Of a stretch of DNA of 9,979 nt, positions 6,015 through 9,979 are shown one piece after another. Location: NCBI GenBank assembly GCA_017550205.1, contig JAFZPS010000034.1, positions 1-9,979 of the forward strand. The letters run 5' to 3'. The position numbers were made by a program, and so were the translations under genes. How positions within the stretch are numbered: the stretch's first letter is position 1; each line of letters begins with the position of its first letter. The stretch is from Bacilli bacterium (GTDB taxonomy: Bacteria > Bacillota_I > Bacilli_A > RF39 > UBA660). The notes beneath the pieces are model-generated. The model was not told the origin of the DNA and ran no database searches. It saw only the letters and a list, made by a program, of their open reading frames with translations.

Positions 6015-6893
6015 ATGTTAAAAAGAAAAGCTTTGAGAAAAATATTTATAACTACTTTATCTATGTTAATAATACTAACTATTTATACTATTCCTACTAC
6101 CCAAAAACCTAATGTATTAAGAACTAACTTAGAAATAGAAGATATTACTAATCTATCTACAGATAAAATATATTTATTAAATAAGAATAACTACTTAGTA
6201 AAAACAGATGTATTTATAGATAGTAATAAAAAAATAGAAAAGATAATCGAATATCTAACTATTAATAATAATAAAATACCAAGTAATTTAAATGGATATA
6301 TTCCCAAAAATACTAAATTATTAAATTATAATATAGAATCTAATTCTTTATTATTAAACTTTTCTAAAGAATTTAAAAACTCTATCAATGAAGAAATAAT
6401 GATTACTGGAATAGTTTATTCTCTATTAGAATTAACTGATATAAAAGATGTATCTATTCAAGTAGAAAATAACTTTTATAAAGATTATATTAATCTAAAT
6501 AAAGATATAGGTATAAATAAAAATATAATGTATACAAATAGAAAAGAAATTAATAAGGTAGTAGTATATTACTTAGATGAAGAAGATAATTATTATGTAC
6601 CAGTAACTAATTATATAAATGATAATAGAGAAAAGATAGAAATTATTATTGATAGTCTAAAAGAAACTAAAAAAGGTCTAATTAGTTATATAAGTGATAA
6701 TACTAAGTTATTAAACTATCAAGAAGATAATAATTTATTAATATTAAACTTCTCAAAAGAATTAAAGAATAAAAATACTAATTCAGAAGATAAAATACTA
6801 AATACAATAAGTTATTCAGTATTTGATAATTATGATGTTAATATGGTATTATTCCAAATAGAAGGAGAAACTTATAAATATATAAAAAGATAA
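6015..6893 (+). CDS. gerM: GerM-like sporulation protein with two GerMN domains
   Basis: A 292-residue protein with an N-terminal membrane segment (about residues 10-27, after the basic MLKRKALRK) and two tandem GerMN domains (about 50-155 and 180-288). The repeats show in the sequence itself: NTKLLNY followed by LLLNFSKE (99-119) recurs as NTKLLNY followed by LILNFSKE (229-249). Each is preceded by IEKIIEYL or IEIIIDSL and followed by a Y-S helix. In Bacillus, GerM is a mother-cell lipoprotein needed for assembly of the SpoIIQ-SpoIIIA trans-envelope complex, so its place next to spoIIIAH is meaningful. Unlike that protein it has no lipobox; I see no cysteine anywhere, so it is probably a signal-anchored protein. 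Two domains match the Bacillus family layout. Codons are extremely A/T-ended. The start follows GGTGAT. Confidence 0.85.
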   Translation: MLKRKALRKIFITTLSMLIILTIYTIPTTQKPNVLRTNLEIEDITNLSTDKIYLLNKNNYLVKTDVFIDSNKKIEKIIEYLTINNNKIPSNLNGYIPKNTKLLNYNIESNSLLLNFSKEFKNSINEEIMITGIVYSLLELTDIKDVSIQVENNFYKDYINLNKDIGINKNIMYTNRKEINKVVVYYLDEEDNYYVPVTNYINDNREKIEIIIDSLKETKKGLISYISDNTKLLNYQEDNNLLILNFSKELKNKNTNSEDKILNTISYSVFDNYDVNMVLFQIEGETYKYIKR

Positions 6894-6907
6894 GTTTTTC
6901 TTTTTTT
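6884..6907 (+). terminator. Weak terminator after gerM
   Basis: AAAAAGA (6884-6890) can pair with TCTTTTT (6899-6905), followed by more T. It has only one G-C pair. It would separate gerM from the tRNA gene; the evidence is thin. Confidence 0.3.
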
Positions 6908-6911
6908 ATGC

Positions 6912-6940
6912 TTGAATTACAAAGACTTTTGTTGTATAAT
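6912..6940 (+). promoter_or_regulatory. Sigma-A promoter of tRNA-Arg
   Basis: TTGAAT (6912-6917), a 17-base spacer and a perfect TATAAT (6935-6940). The transcript start would be near 6947, about 15 bases before the mature tRNA 5' end. Confidence 0.8.
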
Positions 6941-6961
6941 CTTATTTGTCAGTTGAAATAT

Positions 6962-7038
6962 GTCTGCGTAGCTCAGCTGGATAGAGCAATCGCCTTCTAA
7001 GCGATCGGTCAGGCGTTCGAGTCGCCTCGCGGACACCA
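6962..7038 (+). tRNA. tRNA-Arg (anticodon UCU)
   Basis: A full cloverleaf of 77 bases. The acceptor stem GTCTGCG pairs with CGCGGAC, with one T-G pair. The D-arm lies around AGCTGGATA, the anticodon stem ATCGC/GCGAT has loop CTTCTAA (anticodon TCT at 6996-6998), and the T-arm is AGGCG/CGCCT with loop TTCGAGT. The discriminator is A and CCA is encoded (7036-7038). It reads AGA, the dominant Arg codon of every gene in this window, and probably AGG. It has its own promoter and terminator, so it is a single-gene transcript. Confidence 0.97.
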
Positions 7039-7049
7039 TTTTTAAAAAT

Positions 7050-7072
7050 AAGAACCAAATGGTTCTTTTTTT
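7050..7072 (+). terminator. Terminator after tRNA-Arg
   Basis: AAGAACC (7050-7056) and GGTTCTT (7061-7067) form a 7-8 bp stem around a short A-rich loop, followed by an unbroken T-run to 7072. Confidence 0.88.
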
Positions 7073-7097
7073 ATGCCTGACTATCGCTAGAAGACTA

Positions 7098-7126
7098 TTG
7101 TATTGAGAACATTTGTTTGATATAAT
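7098..7126 (+). promoter_or_regulatory. Extended -10 sigma-A promoter of the BRO-N gene
   Basis: TTGTAT (7098-7103), 17 bases, TATAAT (7121-7126) preceded by TGA, which gives the extended TGnTATAAT form. The start is predicted near 7133, giving a 30-base leader with the strong ribosome site AGGGGAGG (7151-7158). Confidence 0.7.
7107..7118 (+). promoter_or_regulatory. LexA/DinR-like SOS box
   Basis: GAAC-ATTT-GTTT fits the Bacillota LexA (DinR) operator core GAAC-N4-GTTY. It lies between the -35 and -10 of the promoter, where binding would block RNA polymerase. The flanking bases (A before, G after) are less conserved. Confidence 0.5.
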
Positions 7127-7162
7127 AAATATAGGTAAGTTATTTACGTCAGGGGAGGATAA

Positions 7163-8011
7163 ATGAATAAAGAAAAAATGTATTTAATCAACAAACTATT
7201 TAACAACAAAGAAATAAGAACAGTATGGGATAAAGAGGAAGAAAAGTATTATATCAGTGTGGTTGATATTATTGAAGAATTAACAAAAAGTAAGAGACCA
7301 CGAAAGTATTGGAGTGATTTGAAAAAGAAATTGCTTGATGAAGGACATATTGAGTTGTCCGAAAAAATCGGACAACTGAAACTAAAATCATCAGATGGGA
7401 AATATTACTTAACAGATGTATGTGATATAGAGGAAATGTTCCGTATAATAGAATCAGTTCCATCCAAGAATGCAGAGCCAATAAAACAATGGTTAGCTCA
7501 TTTAGGTAGTGGGAGAATAGATGAAGTATTTGATCCATCAATTGCAGCACAAAGAGCTATAGATTTATATAGATCTAAAGGTTATGATGAAAAGTGGATT
7601 TCAAAAAGAATGCAAGGAATCCAAGATAGAAAAGGATTAACTGACGTGTGGAAAGATGGAGGTATTACTGAAGATAAAGAATATGCTATTCTAACTAATG
7701 TTTTATATAAAGGCTGGTCTGGAATGACTGCTAAAGAATATAAAGAGTTTAAAGGATTAAGAAAAGAAAATCTAAGAGATAATATGGATAGTTTAGAAGT
7801 ATCTCTAACTGATATAAGTGAAGAAGTTACTAAAAGATTAGCAATAAAAAGAAAACCACAAGGATTAGAAGAAAATATAGAGGCTGCTAAAAAAGGCAGT
7901 GGAGTTGCTAAAAACACAAGAGAAGATATCGAAGAACTTCTAGGTGAAACAATTATTACAAATAAAAATAGATTAAACTATCAGTATGTAGATAATAAAG
8001 AACTAGAGTGA
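7163..8011 (+). CDS. BRO-N domain protein (antirepressor-like), probably SOS-controlled
   Basis: A 282-residue protein of the BRO-N family. The N-terminal domain (about residues 11-115) shows the family pattern of a Trp-containing strand (IRTVWD), SVVDIIEELT, KRPRKYWSDLKKKL, KIGQLKLKSSDGKYYLTDV and the AEPIKQWLAHLG helix. A conserved C-terminal region (about 125-275) has RAIDLYRSKGY, WISKRMQGIQDRKGLTDVW, KEYAILTN, KGLRKENLRDNM and GSGVAKNTREDIEEL. BRO-N domains bind nucleic acid and occur in phage antirepressors and baculovirus BRO proteins. Two-domain bacterial forms like this are common but uncharacterised. There are no phage genes around it. A LexA-like box overlaps its promoter, which fits DNA-damage induction. 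It is the only gene here ending in TGA and is followed immediately by another strong promoter, so it is monocistronic. Family is secure, function unknown. Confidence 0.85.
   Translation: MNKEKMYLINKLFNNKEIRTVWDKEEEKYYISVVDIIEELTKSKRPRKYWSDLKKKLLDEGHIELSEKIGQLKLKSSDGKYYLTDVCDIEEMFRIIESVPSKNAEPIKQWLAHLGSGRIDEVFDPSIAAQRAIDLYRSKGYDEKWISKRMQGIQDRKGLTDVWKDGGITEDKEYAILTNVLYKGWSGMTAKEYKEFKGLRKENLRDNMDSLEVSLTDISEEVTKRLAIKRKPQGLEENIEAAKKGSGVAKNTREDIEELLGETIITNKNRLNYQYVDNKELE
7353..7377 (+). repeat. Perfect 10-bp inverted repeat inside the BRO-N coding region
   Basis: AGTTGTCCGA (7353-7362), loop AAAAA, TCGGACAACT (7368-7377). At 50% G+C it is one of the most stable hairpins in the window, and it lies in codons 64-72. 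There is no T-run after it, so it is not a terminator. Confidence 0.75.
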
Positions 8012-8013
8012 TT

Positions 8014-8042
8014 TTGACTATTTTAATGAAATATGGTATAAT
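8014..8042 (+). promoter_or_regulatory. Very strong sigma-A promoter of the methyltransferase leader
   Basis: TTGACT (8014-8019), 17-base spacer, TGG, perfect TATAAT (8037-8042). It is both a near-consensus and an extended -10 promoter, the best in the window. The -35 begins two bases after the BRO-N stop. The start is expected at about 8046-8049. Confidence 0.88.
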
Positions 8043-8051
8043 TAAGCCGTA

Positions 8052-8159
8052 ATGAATCAATTAGTTATTCGCGTTTCGTTACCATGAAGCACTATGTGCT
8101 GGGTTAGTAATGATGAGAACCTTAGAATCTCCTCATGAATGACAAATATACTACAGTAA
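8052..8159 (+). other. Chain of four miniature ORFs in the leader
   Basis: Four tiny ORFs follow one another: 8052-8087 (MNQLVIRVSLP), 8084-8107 (MKHYVLG), 8110-8142 (MMRTLESPHE) and 8139-8159 (MTNILQ). The first and second, and the third and fourth, overlap as ATGA; the second and third are two bases apart. None has a clear ribosome site, and the first would begin only a few bases from the transcript start. Translation is unproven and ATG and stop codons are frequent in AT-rich DNA, so this is only a candidate leader-peptide array. Confidence 0.3.
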
Positions 8160-8201
8160 ATTTTGTGGTAGGTTTTGCTGTTCATGAAAGGAGGTTTTTT
8201 T
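8126..8201 (+). terminator. Long terminator hairpin upstream of the methyltransferase
   Basis: CTCCT (8129-8133) pairs with AGGAG (8089+100, i.e. 8189-8193), CATGAA (8134-8139) with TTCATG (8181-8186), two T-G pairs follow, then CAAA (8143-8146) with TTTG (8174-8177). An inner helix is ACTACA (8150-8155) with TGTGGT (8164-8169). Seven T follow (8195-8201). AAAGGAGG (8187-8194) is part of the stem and has no start codon at a useful distance, so it is not the gene's ribosome site. Confidence 0.8.
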
Positions 8202-8237
8202 ATATACCACAACATATAAAAAGAAAGAGGTTAAATT

Positions 8238-9008
8238 ATGAAAGAAAAAGAATTAGAGTTTTATGAACAAATAAAGGATTGGAGTTTCGATGAATTCGAA
8301 ATAAAGACTGAAAGATTAACTGATTGGGACATGTACAAACTATTAAAAAAATTAACTGATGAAAATTCAAAAATATTAGATTTAGGAACTGGTGGAGGAG
8401 AAAAGGTATTATCAAAATATCCAACATACTTAAAAGAAGTATTAGCTGTAGACTTATCAGAAGAAATGATAAAGACTGCTACTAAGAATTTAAAGAAAAC
8501 CAATAGAAAAAACATAACATTTAAAGTAATGGACAATTTGAATATGAATACTCCAAAAGAATACTTTGATGTTGTAGTAGCACGTCACACTCCGACAGAT
8601 CCAAAACAAATTTATGAAACATTAAAGAAAGGTGGATACTTAATAGTTCAAGGAGTAGACATGTATGACTGTCATGAATTAAAAAGAATTTTTGGAAGAG
8701 GGCAAGCATTTCATGATAATAAGCCAATAAGTATAATTGATTATGAAAACATCTTAGATGCTAACTTCAAAGATGTAGAATTAATCCCAGTACATGAAAT
8801 AGAATACTTCAAAGACAGAGAAACATTATACAAGTTTTTATTAAAAGTCCCAATACTAGATGACTTTTCAGAAGAAGAAAATGATGTAATGGATCACTAC
8901 AAAACATCATTAGAAATAGACAAATTAGATGAATACATAAAAAGAAACACATATTCTGAAGGAATAAAACTACAAAGAAGATTATATGGAATAATCGCAA
9001 AAAAATAG
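8238..9008 (+). CDS. Class I SAM-dependent methyltransferase
   Basis: A 256-residue methyltransferase with a Rossmann-type SAM-binding core. Motif I is ILDLGTGGGEKVL (residues 46-58), the acidic ribose-binding residue is D72 in AVDLS, the adenine-loop candidate is VMDN (97-100), motif IV is YFDVVVARHTP (109-119), and LKKGGYLIV (129-137) is the post-core strand. The N-terminal 40 residues (FYEQIKDWSFDEF, TERLTDWDMY) and the C-terminal part (FGRGQAF, VPILDDFS) are conserved in an unnamed Bacillota family as I remember it. The substrate is unknown; small molecule, rRNA and drug-related targets remain possible. Start ATG follows AAGAGG (8225-8230) by seven bases. It lies downstream of a strong promoter, a structured leader and a terminator, implying attenuation. 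Its own terminator overlaps the stop. Family secure, role open. Confidence 0.88.
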   Translation: MKEKELEFYEQIKDWSFDEFEIKTERLTDWDMYKLLKKLTDENSKILDLGTGGGEKVLSKYPTYLKEVLAVDLSEEMIKTATKNLKKTNRKNITFKVMDNLNMNTPKEYFDVVVARHTPTDPKQIYETLKKGGYLIVQGVDMYDCHELKRIFGRGQAFHDNKPISIIDYENILDANFKDVELIPVHEIEYFKDRETLYKFLLKVPILDDFSEEENDVMDHYKTSLEIDKLDEYIKRNTYSEGIKLQRRLYGIIAKK

Positions 9009-9032
9009 AGTAGATTTTTATCTACTCTTTTT
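9007..9032 (+). terminator. Terminator overlapping the methyltransferase stop
   Basis: AGAGTAGAT (9007-9015), loop TTTT, ATCTACTCT (9020-9028) form a perfect 9-bp stem with a following T-run (9028-9032). The stem begins inside the TAG stop codon. Confidence 0.9.
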
Positions 9033-9033
9033 G

Positions 9034-9039
9034 TATAAT
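9034..9039 (+). promoter_or_regulatory. -10 element of the glycosyltransferase gene
   Basis: A perfect TATAAT follows the terminator T-run directly. The -35 position (9011-9016, TAGATT) is poor. It lies six bases before AGGTGAT (9046-9052), so transcription should start at about the ribosome site itself. Confidence 0.5.
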
Positions 9040-9055
9040 AATATTAGGTGATAAG

Positions 9056-9979
9056 ATGAAAGTACTTTTGTACACAGAAAATTTTGAAAGAGTAAAGAAT
9101 AGTGGGTTAGGTAGAGCTATAGAACATCAAATGACAGCTCTAACTAATGAGAAAATTGAATATACTACAAATCCTAAAGATGATTATGATATTATGCATA
9201 TTAATACATGGTTCTTAAAATCATACTTTGTAGCTAAGAAAGCTAAGAAAAAAGGAAAGAAAATAGTATATCATGCTCATTCAACAGAAGAAGATTATAG
9301 AAATGGATTTATCCTAGCAAAACAAACATCTAAATTAATTAAATGGTGGTTAATAAAATGTTATTCTCTAGGAGATTTAATAGTAACTCCAACAATCTAT
9401 TCTAAGAGATTACTAGAAGGATATAAAGGATTAGAAAATAAAAAGATATATGCTATATCTAATGGTATAGATTTAAGTTTCTTTGAAGCTAATAAAAAAT
9501 ATGGAGAAGACTTTAGAAAAAAATATGGATATACTAAGAAAGATAAAGTAATAGTAGGTATAGGTTTATATATTGAAAGAAAAGGTATAGTAGACTTTGT
9601 AGAATTAGCAAAAAGAATGCCTGAATATAAATTTATTTGGTTTGGATATTCTCCACTAGCTGTAGCTACTGCTCCAGTAAGAAAAGCAGTTAATACAAAA
9701 TTACCTAATCTAACATTCGCAGGTTATGTAGAAAAAGAATGGATAAGAGCTGCACTAAATGGATGTGATTTATATGTATTCCCAACATTAGAAGAAACAG
9801 AAGGAATCCCAATCATAGAAGCAATGTCTTGTAAAACACCTGCTATTGTAAGAGATATTCCAATCTTTGATGAATGGTTAGTAGATGGTAAGAATATGTA
9901 TAAAGCAAAAGATGTAGATGCATTTGAAGATAAAATTAAAAAGATAATTAATAAAGAATTACCTGATGTAACAAATAAC
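9056..9979 (+). CDS. GT4 glycosyltransferase, CpoA/LafB-like diglucosyl-diacylglycerol synthase (3'-truncated by window edge)
   Basis: The frame is open from ATG 9056 to the window end (308 codons, no stop). It is a GT-B retaining glycosyltransferase. The start MKVLLYTENF and SGLGRAIEHQM, then DIMHINTW, KIVYHAHSTEEDYRN (69-83), TPTIYSKRLL, SNGIDLSFF (135-143), GLYIERKGIVDFVELA, FIWFGY and the EX7E motif E247/E255 (TLEETEGIPIIEAM) agree closely with the CpoA/LafB family as I recall it. That family adds a second sugar to monoglucosyl-diacylglycerol at the inner face of the membrane, making the lipoteichoic acid anchor and bilayer glycolipid. It has no membrane-spanning segment but many Lys/Arg for lipid-surface binding. 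Only a few tens of residues should be missing. The partner monoglucosyl-diacylglycerol synthase often lies next door, but downstream sequence is not visible. The exact sugar and linkage are inferred. Confidence 0.85.
   Translation, partial: MKVLLYTENFERVKNSGLGRAIEHQMTALTNEKIEYTTNPKDDYDIMHINTWFLKSYFVAKKAKKKGKKIVYHAHSTEEDYRNGFILAKQTSKLIKWWLIKCYSLGDLIVTPTIYSKRLLEGYKGLENKKIYAISNGIDLSFFEANKKYGEDFRKKYGYTKKDKVIVGIGLYIERKGIVDFVELAKRMPEYKFIWFGYSPLAVATAPVRKAVNTKLPNLTFAGYVEKEWIRAALNGCDLYVFPTLEETEGIPIIEAMSCKTPAIVRDIPIFDEWLVDGKNMYKAKDVDAFEDKIKKIINKELPDVTNN

Larger units (their letters stand above)
8046..8201 (+). ncRNA. Structured leader RNA / putative attenuator of the methyltransferase gene
   Basis: A transcript of about 155 nt lies between a strong promoter and a terminator, ending 36 bases before the methyltransferase ATG. 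Helices I can draw are: GTAATGAA (8049-8056) with TTTCGTTAC (8074-8082), 8 bp; AGCAC-TAT-GTGCT (8088-8100); GGTT (8102-8105) with AACC (8118-8121); and the terminator hairpin 8126-8194. AACCT (8118-8122) can also pair with AGGTT (8192-8196) in the terminator arm, giving a competing fold. No second promoter is visible before the methyltransferase, so expression would need readthrough. I do not recognise any known riboswitch signature. A stand-alone small RNA is the other possibility. Confidence 0.6.

Noticed and set aside
7103..7108. TTGAGA as the -35 of the BRO-N promoter
   Set aside because: Only 12 bases separate it from TATAAT; TTGTAT at 7098 gives the normal 17-base spacer.
7163..8011. 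The BRO-N gene next to a tRNA as a prophage remnant or integration site
   Set aside because: No integrase, repressor or structural phage gene is present, and I found no second copy of the tRNA 3' end in the window. The gene has its own regulated promoter and is followed by ordinary genes.
8009..8011. TGA read as Trp (code 4), which would extend the BRO-N protein
   Set aside because: Trp is encoded by TGG throughout, no gene has an internal TGA, and read-through would run into a clear promoter.
8187..8194. AAAGGAGG as a ribosome site for a further small gene
   Set aside because: No start codon follows within about 12 bases. The sequence is the 3' arm of the terminator hairpin, followed by seven T.
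8046..8201. The leader RNA as 6S RNA, tmRNA, SRP RNA or a known SAM riboswitch
   Set aside because: There is no long rod with a central bubble closing both ends, no tRNA-like end, no SRP apical motif, and none of the SAM riboswitch core sequences I know.
273..9000. Minus-strand open frames opposite ileS, spoIIIAH, the BRO-N gene and the methyltransferase
   Set aside because: They are shadows of well-supported plus-strand genes, have low-complexity Leu/Ile/Ser-rich translations and lack ribosome sites.

Overview
The window comes from a very AT-rich, spore-forming or formerly spore-forming low-GC Gram-positive (Bacillota, probably a Bacilli or Erysipelotrichia-like lineage). The grounds are AGA-dominated arginine codons with a matching tRNA-Arg(UCU), AGGTGAT or AGGAGG ribosome sites, tight operons closed by hairpin-plus-T terminators, homologues of SpoIIIAH, GerE and GerM, and a CpoA/LafB-type glycolipid glucosyltransferase. 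TGG encodes Trp and TGA ends one gene, so code 11 fits. No species can be named from this alone.

Layout. Positions 2-2104 hold the C-terminal two thirds of a eukaryote-like (type 2) isoleucyl-tRNA synthetase with its own terminator. Positions 2191-5118 form a four-gene operon: a membrane-anchored thioredoxin-fold protein, an SDR oxidoreductase, a PLP enzyme of the methionine gamma-lyase/YnbB family and a DUF5684-type membrane protein. The last of these has strikingly different codon use. A strong terminator closes the operon.

Positions 5210-6893 are a compact sporulation block: spoIIIAH, gerE and gerM. Sequences resembling sigma-E promoters precede spoIIIAH and gerM. Each is built into the terminator of the gene before it. 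A sigma-K-like -10 candidate precedes gerE. SpoIIIAH and GerM belong to the same trans-envelope channel in Bacillus, and GerE is the last mother-cell regulator, so the block reads as one mother-cell programme.

Positions 6962-7038 are tRNA-Arg(UCU) with its own promoter and terminator. Next is a BRO-N protein (7163-8011) whose promoter carries a LexA/DinR-like box, which suggests SOS control of an uncharacterised antirepressor-like protein. A very strong promoter at 8014-8042 then starts a leader of about 155 nt. It contains several hairpins, a chain of miniature ORFs and a long terminator, all upstream of a class I SAM-dependent methyltransferase (8238-9008). This looks like a conditional attenuator, and I cannot assign it to a known riboswitch class. 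The window ends inside a GT4 glycosyltransferase (9056 onward) resembling diglucosyl-diacylglycerol synthase.

No gene-free stretch exceeds 300 bases. The two longest are 6894-7162 (tRNA and its signals) and 8012-8237 (the leader RNA). I saw no insertion sequence, CRISPR array or rRNA.
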